Assembly: GCA_014706295.1 (NCBI GenBank)
Contig: JACSVZ010000037.1
Coordinates: 4,030,001 to 4,094,000 of the forward strand
Origin: Lycocorax pyrrhopterus obiensis
Taxonomy: Eukaryota; Chordata; Aves; Passeriformes; Paradisaeidae
Reading direction: 5' to 3'
DNA length: 64,000 nt
The position numbers and the translations under genes were made by a program. Below are positions 51,501-55,149 of this stretch, piece after piece (position 1 is the stretch's first letter; every line of letters begins with the position of its first letter). The notes beneath the pieces are model-generated. The model was given only the letters and a program-made list of their open reading frames with translations. It searched no databases and had not been told where the DNA came from.

Positions 51501-53797
51501 CTGTTCTGACTCTAACACGTGGATGCAATTACATTTCCCTTTTACTTTATTTAGCCACTTTCACACCTCTGCACAATACACAGAAATGAAGGGGTGGGAA
51601 TAAGGAAGAGGCTCCTGAATGATTTGTCTCTGCGCACACACAGCTCCCCCTGAAAACCAAAAAATCACACTGAGTGCTGCTTCCTTTAGGTCAAACACTG
51701 CTCTTCCCGTCTGCTCTGCTTCCAAGCTCCTCTCTGCTCACCTCTAACAGACTGCTGGAACTCTCAGAGTGCACGCAGGGCAATGGCAGCCTCGATGACC
51801 CTCAGAGATCACGGTTCCATGATCACAGAAGCAAAGGGATTTTTTTTTTGAAGGGAAGGAGGCAGAGGAGAGGGAAGATGTCTTAACTAAAGCACATAGT
51901 TTAACAATAATCTTACCACTGGAGACGAAATTCGACACCCAGGGCAATCACAGATTGGAGGATGTACCTGTAAGATTCCTTTGGACATAAGAGTCTTCAA
52001 ACTTTTCCCTATATGCAGAGAAGAAGAAAAAGCAGAAGAAGAAGAAAAAGAATCAGCACGTTTATAAAAGGAAAGTATTTAGGGAAGGGGGGAGGGGGAG
52101 GCACGCGTCTGCTCCCATATAAACAGCCCTCCCCTTGCCTGCCTACCAGCACCCATCCCCGCCTGCCCCTGCAGCCAACTTTCTCCCCCGCAGGTCCCCG
52201 CGGAGGCGAGCCCGGCACAGCCCTCGCAGCCCTGCCCGGGCTCGGTACCGGCGCTACCGCAGCCCGGGGGAGCCGCGGCCGGAGGCGCTCCCGCAGCCCC
52301 GCGGGCTCCGCGCTGCCCCCGCACCCGGCACGGCCCCGGGCACCTCCCGCTGCTCCTCCGTCCACTGCGCCTCGCTCCTCCTGACTCACCCCAGAGGAAC
52401 TGAGGCTTCCCGAAGGCAGCAGGAGCCCAGTAATAAAAGAAACGGGCGCGATGCGCGAGGCGGCGACAATTAGCGCGGCCCCGAAGTGCTGCCCCCGCTC
52501 TCTGGCGATCAATAACCGAGGCGAGGTGTCAGTCACCTCCTAATCGCTCCTCAGCCCCCCGGGCTGACACCTCCAGCTCTCAGCTCATTACGTGCCGCAC
52601 GGGCTCGGCTCTGCCCGCCCGCCCCCGCCGCTCCCCCCGGCCCCGCCGGGCCCCGCTCTCCACCTGCCGCCCGCAGCAGCAGCTCCGCCGCGGAGCCGCG
52701 ACTGCGGCGCCGGCTCGGGCGGGGAGGGGAGGGAGGCAGGGCAGGCGCCCGTCAGCAGCCGCCGGCGCCGCGGAGGTCCCGCACCACCCAGCTGCGAGGG
52801 GAACACCCCCTCCGCCCCGCCCGCCGCCCCGCCGGTGCCTGGCCGGGCCGCGCTGCCGCTCCCCGCGGCGCCGGCTCCGCCACCGCCACCGCCGGCGGCT
52901 CGCAGGGGCGGCGGGCGACCACCCCCGCGGGGCCGGAGCGAGCCGAGCCCCGGAGCCCGCACCCCGCCACCCGCCCGGTGTTCAAACCTCCGCCCGCGCC
53001 AAATGAAACTTCTGTCCAGCGGAGAGGAGACCCCCCAATGCCCCCCTCCCCAAAAACCCTCCCCAGAGGCAGCCGTTCCCAAATCGCTCGGAAAACTTCG
53101 GCGGTACCGGGGCGCGGGGATCCGGCAGAGAGGGGCCGGGGGTGCGCGGGGGAGGGGGGCACGGCCGCGGGGGCTCGGGGCTCGGCTCTCCCCGCGAACG
53201 CTCATAGGCGCTGAGCTCCCCCGCGGATGCCGCTGCCCGAGCACGGGGGCGAGAGGGAGGATGCTGAGGAGGAGCGGGGCGGCGCGGGGACCCCGGCACA
53301 CGGCGAGCGCTGCCTTTACCTTTGTGCCTGATGCTGCGCTTCCAGTCCTTGGCCGTCTCTCTGCCGCTGACAAACTGGAACTCGTTGGGGGTGAGCCACT
53401 CTCCCCGGTACCGGATAGAGGGTCCTTTGCTCCCTTGGCACAACTTATTGATGTAGAGCAGCGCCTTGTTCTCCCCGCACTCCACCTCGATGCAAGGCTC
53501 TCCGTTGTCAAAGAAGGGCTGGAAATCCGGGATGGAGGAAAACCTCTCCAGCATCAGGTCCTCGGGGAGGTGGTGGGGGTGGTGCGGGTGGTGCGGGTGG
53601 GGGTGGTGGGTCTCGTGGAAGCCCAGGTACGCGCGGTGGGCAAAGATCTGGTCGTAAGCCGGCGGGTGCGGGGTGACCACCGGAATGGCAGCGGCGGCCA
53701 GAGGCGCGAGGTAGTCAGGTAAGGTTTCCATGGGCTGGTTAAAAGCTGCCAGGGCCATCTCTTCCCTGTCAAGTCGCTCCTTCTTGATAGCAGGCAT
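500..53797 (-). CDS. SAMD11: SAMD11, 5' portion (six coding exons, 3' end outside window)
   Basis: The join of exons 53797-53320, 52008-51917, 31026-30848, 27533-27483, 14071-13947 and 592-500 gives 339 complete codons plus one base, open throughout. All junctions are GT-AG and phase-compatible. The product matches the N-terminal part of long-form human SAMD11 as I remember it: the MPA(I/V)KKE start, [58 protein letters not shown] and ARSESP. Known role of the family: a nuclear SAM-domain protein linked to Polycomb repressive complex 1 and rod photoreceptor identity. In order the window encodes a His/Pro tract (61-76), a SAND-like region (about 101-175) with KDWK at 150-153, a His/Cys cluster (175-184), a charged linker (191-249), a conserved block (250-306) and a basic segment (314-334). 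The SAM domain would be encoded left of position 1. Paralogues SAMD7 and SAMD13 lack this N-terminus. Confidence 0.95.
1040..1112 (+). repeat. CT-rich polypyrimidine tract
   Basis: Near-pure pyrimidine run of CT units with CCCC interruptions, grading into CCCTCC words. A shorter CT/CA tract lies at 681-714. Confidence 0.93.
2551..2590 (+). repeat. 10-bp tandem repeat
   Basis: Three perfect copies of GCTATTCCCA plus a degenerate fourth (TGCCATTCCC). Confidence 0.92.
6770..6877 (+). mobile_element. CR1 LINE 3' end remnant
   Basis: The segment resembles the avian CR1 3' tail: a GGATGGGCTTTGAGGTCCC-type core, then CCCACCCAAACCAGTCTGGG and a terminal GGATTCTGTGA close to the family's ATTCTATGA end. 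It is 5'-truncated and non-functional. Confidence 0.8.
7588..7610 (+). repeat. (GT)n microsatellite
   Basis: About 11 GT units embedded in an otherwise purine-rich stretch (about 7500-7750). Confidence 0.95.
8905..8975 (+). mobile_element. CR1 LINE 3' end fragment
   Basis: A core reading ATCGATGATCTTTGAGGTC, followed directly by TTTTCCAACCTTAAC, matches the CR1 tail. The terminal octamer repeats are lost. It is short and diverged. Confidence 0.6.
12420..12660 (-). mobile_element. CR1 LINE 3' portion
   Basis: In antisense orientation it shows TTCATAGGGCCATTAAAGTC, then ACACCTCCAGGGGTGGTGAC, then CAAGAAATTTTTCCTGACAT and CCCCTGGCACAACTTGAGGC. These are characteristic CR1 tail blocks in the expected order. 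About 240 bp remain. Confidence 0.85.
13947..14071 (-). CDS. SAMD11: SAMD11 coding exon 5: conserved block with LVMPE and SRCEF motifs
   Basis: The 125-bp exon contains one base completing Ser267, 41 codons (268-308) and the first base of Asp309. The acceptor is CTGCTGCAG|CC and the donor is CAGCAG|GTGAGG. The translation carries [20 protein letters not shown] and then TQSRCEF. Human SAMD11 has LPTLISSVHRSRHLVMPE and HQSRCEF at the matching position. Conservation falls away after DVGL, where a short Ala run (AAA) precedes the donor. Skipping would shift the frame. Together with exon 4 this forms a conserved unit of about 57 residues of unknown structure. Confidence 0.95.
15600..15800. promoter_or_regulatory. 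Candidate intronic regulatory block
   Basis: An AT-rich segment in GC-rich surroundings contains an octamer ATGCAAAT at 15724-15731, GGGATTAAT at 15756-15764 and TTTTTAATCATGCCAATCAAT near 15784-15804. The density of homeodomain- and POU-type words is suggestive, but conservation was not tested. Confidence 0.3.
17045..17097 (+). mobile_element. CR1 LINE 3' end fragment
   Basis: GGATCATCTTTAAGGTCCC followed by TTCCAACCCAGCCA matches the last bases of CR1 before the octamer repeats. Only about 50 bp are retained. Confidence 0.65.
17696..17772 (+). repeat. (GGAT)n microsatellite, interrupted
   Basis: Tandem ATGG units with two GGAGGG interruptions over about 77 bp. Confidence 0.97.
18350..18680. 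promoter_or_regulatory. Candidate intronic regulatory block
   Basis: A compositionally distinct stretch, free of repeats, contains TTTTAAATG, GACAATTAACC and AAATTTAAATAATTTTC around a GC-rich core. It lacks coding features. It could be a conserved non-coding element; this is inference only. Confidence 0.28.
19885..20075 (+). mobile_element. CR1 LINE 3' portion
   Basis: The order GGTTTAGATTGGGTATCAGG, GAGGCTGCCCAGGGATTCAG, GGCCTTGGCAGGGCTGGGTC and GATGAGCTTGGAGGGCTTTT follows the CR1 tail on the plus strand. It is diverged and 5'-truncated. Confidence 0.82.
22180..22345. promoter_or_regulatory. Candidate intronic regulatory block
   Basis: A repeat-free AT-rich stretch has ATAAAATTTCATTAATGCTC and CATAAATTAAAAAAAGATGG. 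It stands out from its flanks. A regulatory role is inferred from composition alone. Confidence 0.27.
27483..27533 (-). CDS. SAMD11: SAMD11 coding exon 4: 51-bp exon with HTHWD motif
   Basis: This short exon reads one base (completing Arg250), 16 codons (251-266) and two bases (start of Ser267). The acceptor is GTTGACAG|G, after a T-rich stretch, and the donor is CTTGCAG|GTACC. The peptide [16 protein letters not shown] differs from remembered human VHTHWDVNISFREASC at three positions, all conservative or mild. The exon is 17 codons long and symmetric in phase, so skipping would keep the frame while removing the motif. It is the first half of a strongly conserved block with no fold I can name. 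Confidence 0.94.
27720..27782 (+). repeat. 21-bp tandem repeat, three copies
   Basis: The unit TGCTGCATCCTGACCCTGTCC appears three times with one or two substitutions. It lies about 190 bp upstream of exon 4 in transcript order. Confidence 0.9.
29420..29600. promoter_or_regulatory. Candidate intronic regulatory block
   Basis: An AT-rich segment with GCAATTACAGTAATTAA (29461-29477), ATCAATTATGG, TCCTAATGAG and GCATAATTAAAG. Multiple TAAT cores within 150 bp suggest a homeodomain-bound enhancer, but this is not tested. Confidence 0.32.
30848..31026 (-). CDS. SAMD11: SAMD11 coding exon 3: charged linker
   Basis: The 179-bp exon has 59 codons (191-249) plus two bases. The acceptor is CCACCCCAG|AACCGG and the donor is AAAAGAAG|GTACTG. 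Translation starts [10 protein letters not shown] and ends DLHISIMKR. Both ends closely match human SAMD11 (NRGRLADKRT and HIRIMKR), while the middle is diverged and rich in Ser, Glu, Asp and Lys. Such a pattern suggests a disordered linker between two structured blocks. V-K237-Q-E (codon 30886-30888) fits the sumoylation consensus, and human has LKQE at the same place. The exon length is not a multiple of three, so skipping it alone would break the frame. Confidence 0.94.
32010..32042 (+). repeat. 11-bp tandem repeat
   Basis: Three copies of ACAAAAATGGC, the first with one change. Confidence 0.9.
39303..39373 (+). repeat. 18-bp direct repeat pair
   Basis: AGATCCTGCTCCAGGAAT occurs at 39303-39320 and again at 39356-39373. 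The spacing is 53 bp, with no sign of an element between them. Confidence 0.85.
40540..40760. promoter_or_regulatory. Candidate intronic regulatory block
   Basis: A strongly AT-rich, non-repetitive run with TTTTTAATTAACTGCGTG, CAATGACAGG (a TGACAG MEIS-type core) and ATATTCAAATAATGAG. Function is inferred from composition only. Confidence 0.28.
41975..42200 (+). mobile_element. CR1 LINE relic with reverse-transcriptase fragment and 3' end
   Basis: Near 41998-42045 one plus-strand frame reads [16 protein letters not shown], recalling the LDFCKAFDTVPHNIL signature of CR1-type reverse transcriptase. At 42108-42198 the CR1 tail follows, with GGTGTCCCTGCCCAGGGGC and CTTCCAACCCAAACCATTCC. The two parts normally lie more than 1 kb apart, so this is either an internally deleted copy or two insertions. 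It has no coding capacity. Confidence 0.65.
45367..45422 (+). repeat. 27-bp tandem duplication
   Basis: Two copies of an A-run followed by TACAGAGCAAA, within an AG-rich stretch. Confidence 0.85.
45507..45695 (-). mobile_element. CR1 LINE 3' end
   Basis: In antisense orientation: AATCATAAAATCCCAGACTG, GCTTGGAAGGAACCTTAAG, CCATGGCAGGGACACCCTCC, CCCGTCCAACCTGACCCTGG and ACACCTCCAGGAGGTTTCC. This is the classic CR1 tail and the best-preserved copy in the window. Confidence 0.88.
49089..49140 (+). repeat. (GGAT)n microsatellite
   Basis: A perfect run of about 13 units ends exactly where the internal CpG island starts. A shorter impure run recurs at 49252-49282 (ATGGATGC and ATGGACGG variants). 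Confidence 0.97.
49141..49790. promoter_or_regulatory. CpG island inside the large intron
   Basis: This block of about 650 bp is very GC-rich, with CpG throughout, in a surrounding region of ordinary composition 2.1 kb downstream of exon 2. It contains G runs and a GGGGAGC triplet repeat at about 49540-49560, capable of G-quadruplex formation on the plus strand. It is flanked on the left by a GGAT microsatellite. No exon of SAMD11 lies in it. Long open frames across it are a by-product of composition. Alternative promoter, orphan CpG island or non-coding RNA start are all possible. Confidence 0.65.
51917..52008 (-). CDS. SAMD11: SAMD11 coding exon 2: end of SAND-like domain and His/Cys cluster
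   Basis: The 92-bp exon holds two bases completing Gly160 and then 30 codons (161-190). It starts [12 protein letters not shown], and its CDCPGC motif matches human SAMD11 at every residue I can recall. The acceptor is CATATAG|GG, preceded by a long pyrimidine stretch on the minus strand. The donor after 51917 is CCAGTG|GTAAGA. Met167 (ATG at 51988-51986) corresponds to the start of the shorter human SAMD11 isoform, so a promoter upstream of this exon would make a protein lacking nearly all of the SAND-like region. His175, Cys179, Cys181 and Cys184 form HxxxCxCxxC, resembling the zinc-binding cluster found after the SAND domain in GMEB-type proteins. Zinc binding here is inferred. Confidence 0.95.
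52009..53319 (-). other. SAMD11 intron 1
   Basis: The 1311-bp intron has a GTAAAG donor and a TATAG acceptor. Most of it belongs to the CpG island. Near the acceptor, 52019-52050 is a GAA-type purine run on the plus strand, giving an uninterrupted pyrimidine tract for the transcript. No nested gene is visible. Confidence 0.9.
52019..52050 (+). repeat. GAA-rich purine tract at the exon 2 acceptor
   Basis: GAAGAA-type units are read as a TTC-rich pyrimidine tract on the transcript strand, ending about 10 bp from the exon 2 splice acceptor. The tract probably supplies the U2AF-binding pyrimidines. Confidence 0.85.
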
Positions 53798-53820
53798 GGT
53801 GCCGCCGCGCTCCCCGTGCG
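52180..53820. promoter_or_regulatory. CpG island over exon 1 and intron 1
   Basis: This long interval is rich in undepleted CpG, with many GGCGG and CCGCC words. It begins in intron 1, covers coding exon 1 and reaches the start codon. Undepleted CpG suggests germline hypomethylation. It could hold a second start site, upstream of exon 2, for the shorter isoform beginning at Met167. Part of the GC-richness over exon 1 also reflects codon choice. Confidence 0.7.
53320..53797 (-). CDS. SAMD11: SAMD11 coding exon 1: start codon, His/Pro tract, most of the SAND-like domain
   Basis: This exon has 478 coding bases: 159 codons plus the first base of a Gly codon. The start at 53797 is chosen because the product begins MPAIKKE, like the human long form (MPAVKKE), and the ATG has A at -3 (GGCACCATGC). 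The donor after 53320 reads AAAG|GTAAAG. Residues 61-76 are an almost uninterrupted His/Pro run. Residues 101-159 contain the first part of a SAND-like fold: EVECG near 104-108, GEWLTPNEF at 132-140 and the KDWK signature at 150-153 (53339-53350). The reading frame stays open upstream to another ATG at 54115. That extension would include a run of seven Cys from a CAG repeat and is more likely 5' UTR. I(K5)KE at residues 4-7 fits a sumoylation consensus. Confidence 0.95.
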
Positions 53821-53903
53821 CCCTCGTCTCTCCAAAGCACAGTGGCTCTAATGTCTCCGGTTCAACTTGCCCTCGCTCTGGCTGGAGTTTGGATGAAATG
53901 CGC

Positions 53904-53926
53904 CAGCAGCAGCAGCAGCAGCAGCA
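53904..53926 (+). repeat. (CAG)7 trinucleotide run
   Basis: The run lies in the inferred 5' UTR, about 107 bp upstream of the start codon. On the transcript strand it reads CTG. Confidence 0.93.
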
Positions 53927-54159
53927 CAAGCACCTTTGGCGCTCGGGTGCCGGAGGTGGCTGGTATCCCCCGGAGCAGCCCGCTAACAAATCTCCTGGGC
54001 TGGCTCCCCAGCAGAGCTGTCTGGGATCCCTCTCCCACGGAGAGGCTAATGTACCGTAGACCCGGGAGCTGCTGTGTGGCTCGCAGATCTGCCCCTCCGG
54101 ACTAATACCTGACATCTCGGAGAGGTCTCTGCTGCCGTAGACATTATTTTGGTTTAAGG

Positions 54160-54180
54160 AAAAAAAAAAAAAAAAAAAAA
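54160..54180 (+). repeat. Poly(A) run of 21
   Basis: Homopolymer on the plus strand, hence a T/U run in the inferred SAMD11 5' UTR. There is no retroposed sequence next to it. Confidence 0.95.
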
Positions 54181-54298
54181 GCTTATTGATTCCCCTAGAT
54201 CAACCCACCTTCTCGCCAGGCTGGAGGGTTCCCCGCCGCCCACCCAGCCCCCTTTCACTCTGCCCCCCTGCTTCCTTTAAACTGACACCTGGTTTATT

Positions 54299-54306
54299 TA
54301 TTTATA
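54299..54306 (-). promoter_or_regulatory. Candidate TATA box for SAMD11 long form
   Basis: On the minus strand the bases read GCATATAAATAAATAAAC, containing a perfect TATAAATA. A TAATTA core lies just upstream and CpG-rich DNA at 54325-54500 lies behind it. A start about 30 bp downstream would give a 5' UTR of roughly 480 nt. Short A/T words also occur by chance, so this is a positional inference. Confidence 0.4.
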
Positions 54307-54324
54307 TGCAATAATTAAAATTAA

Positions 54325-55040
54325 ACGCTGCGCCCCCGCCGCCGCTCCGCGACCCCTCCCCGCCCCGCCGGCGCCCGCCGGGAGGACGGAGCCCCGGCCG
54401 GTGCCGGCTCTCCGCGCTCTGCCCGCGGGGCTCCAGACACCCGGGCGGCGGCGAACTTTCCCCGGGGCCGCCCACCTTCACCTGCGCGGTGCAGACTCGC
54501 CCCGCTCCCACCGAAGCCTTTATGATCCCCGCCAGTTGGTTTTTAATTCCCACTCCTGCACGAAATTTTAGAAACGCGGTGTTACGTTCCACATCCCTCT
54601 GTATATATACATATAAATATAAATACAGCTACACACGCACAGGCACACAGACATCTACAGAGCCATCCCCGCCAGCTCTGCGCTCCCCACGCCGCTGCCC
54701 GCAGCCCCCGAACGCCGCGCCGGGCTGGGCCGGGCCCCCGAGTCGGGACAGACACGTATTGATCTGTGCTCAGAAGTCACCGCACAGTTCGGAGACTCAG
54801 ACCAAACAAGATTTCCCTCCGCCGCCGCCGCCGCCGCTTCTCTAACTTGGCCCATTTAAACAGCGGAGGCGCTGGGAAGCGCCGCGCCGGCGGCGGCGAG
54901 GGGGTGAGCGACGGACGGCGGGGCCAGCGCCGGCTGCCGCCAGCCCGGGAGGGGCCCGGGGGGACCCGGCGCTGCCCCGGCCCCGCGGGGACACGGCCGA
55001 GCTCCGCTGCTGCCCGGCCCTCTGCACCCCCGTGCAGGAT
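54325..55040. promoter_or_regulatory. CpG-rich proximal upstream region (two blocks)
   Basis: Dense CpG occurs at about 54330-54500 and again at 54690-55030, including a (CCG)n run at 54819-54837. The blocks are separated by an A/T-rich stretch at about 54595-54640. That stretch contains TATAAATA on the plus strand at 54612-54619, so weak divergent transcription is conceivable. The position directly 5' of the gene fits a CpG-island promoter. No plus-strand gene was recognised beyond it. Confidence 0.6.
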
Positions 55041-55094
55041 GCTCGCTCTCCCTGGCAGCTGTGACCTGGCTCCAGCCTTCCCTTTTCCATGTAG

Positions 55095-55149
55095 GGATGG
55101 ATGGATGGATGGATGGATGGATGGATGGATGGATGGATGGATGGATGGA
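55095..55149 (+). repeat. (GGAT)n microsatellite
   Basis: A perfect run of about 13 units lies just upstream of the promoter CpG blocks, in the same orientation as the other two tracts. Confidence 0.97.

Larger units (their letters stand above)
31027..51916 (-). other. SAMD11 intron 2 (20.9 kb)
   Basis: The donor is GTAAGA and the acceptor CACCCCAG follows a pyrimidine-rich run. Contents are the internal CpG island, a GGAT microsatellite, two CR1 remnants (41975-42200 and 45507-45695), short tandem copies near 32 and 45 kb, and purine-rich DNA at 45.2-45.4 kb. AT-rich islands occur at about 33.1, 36.5-36.7, 40.5-40.75 and 43.35-43.8 kb. A CR1-end-like fragment may also lie at 51790-51830. 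I see no nested coding gene. The long open frames are low-complexity and lack recognisable domains. Confidence 0.88.
53798..54275 (-). other. Inferred SAMD11 5' untranslated region
   Basis: This stretch lies between a candidate TATA-driven start and the chosen ATG. It carries a (CAG)7 run on the plus strand at 53904-53926, giving CTG on the transcript, and 21 A residues at 54160-54180, giving a U run. An in-frame ATG at 54115 extends the open frame by 106 codons with low-complexity Cys-rich content. The U run could alternatively be the pyrimidine tract of a 3' splice site at CTACGGCAG (near 54131), which would imply a separate upstream non-coding exon. The 5' end is inferred and there is no transcript evidence. 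Confidence 0.45.

Noticed and set aside
51790..51830. Possible CR1 tail (GATGACCCTCAGAGATC then GGTTCCATGATC)
   Set aside because: Too short and gapped to separate from chance; mentioned only in the intron description.
52592..53722. A 376-codon open frame on the plus strand, antisense to SAMD11 exon 1
   Set aside because: It is a shadow of the CpG island and of the real exon, rich in Pro, Arg, Gly and Ala, with no recognisable domain.
500..53797. Alternative assignment to SAMD7 or SAMD13
   Set aside because: These paralogues share the SAM domain but not the SAND-like, HTHWD or SRCEF segments seen here.
54113..54115. ATG giving a 106-residue longer SAMD11
   Set aside because: The conserved family start is at 53797 with a better context, and the extension includes a Cys run from a CAG repeat. 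It is kept only as a finding, not as the start.
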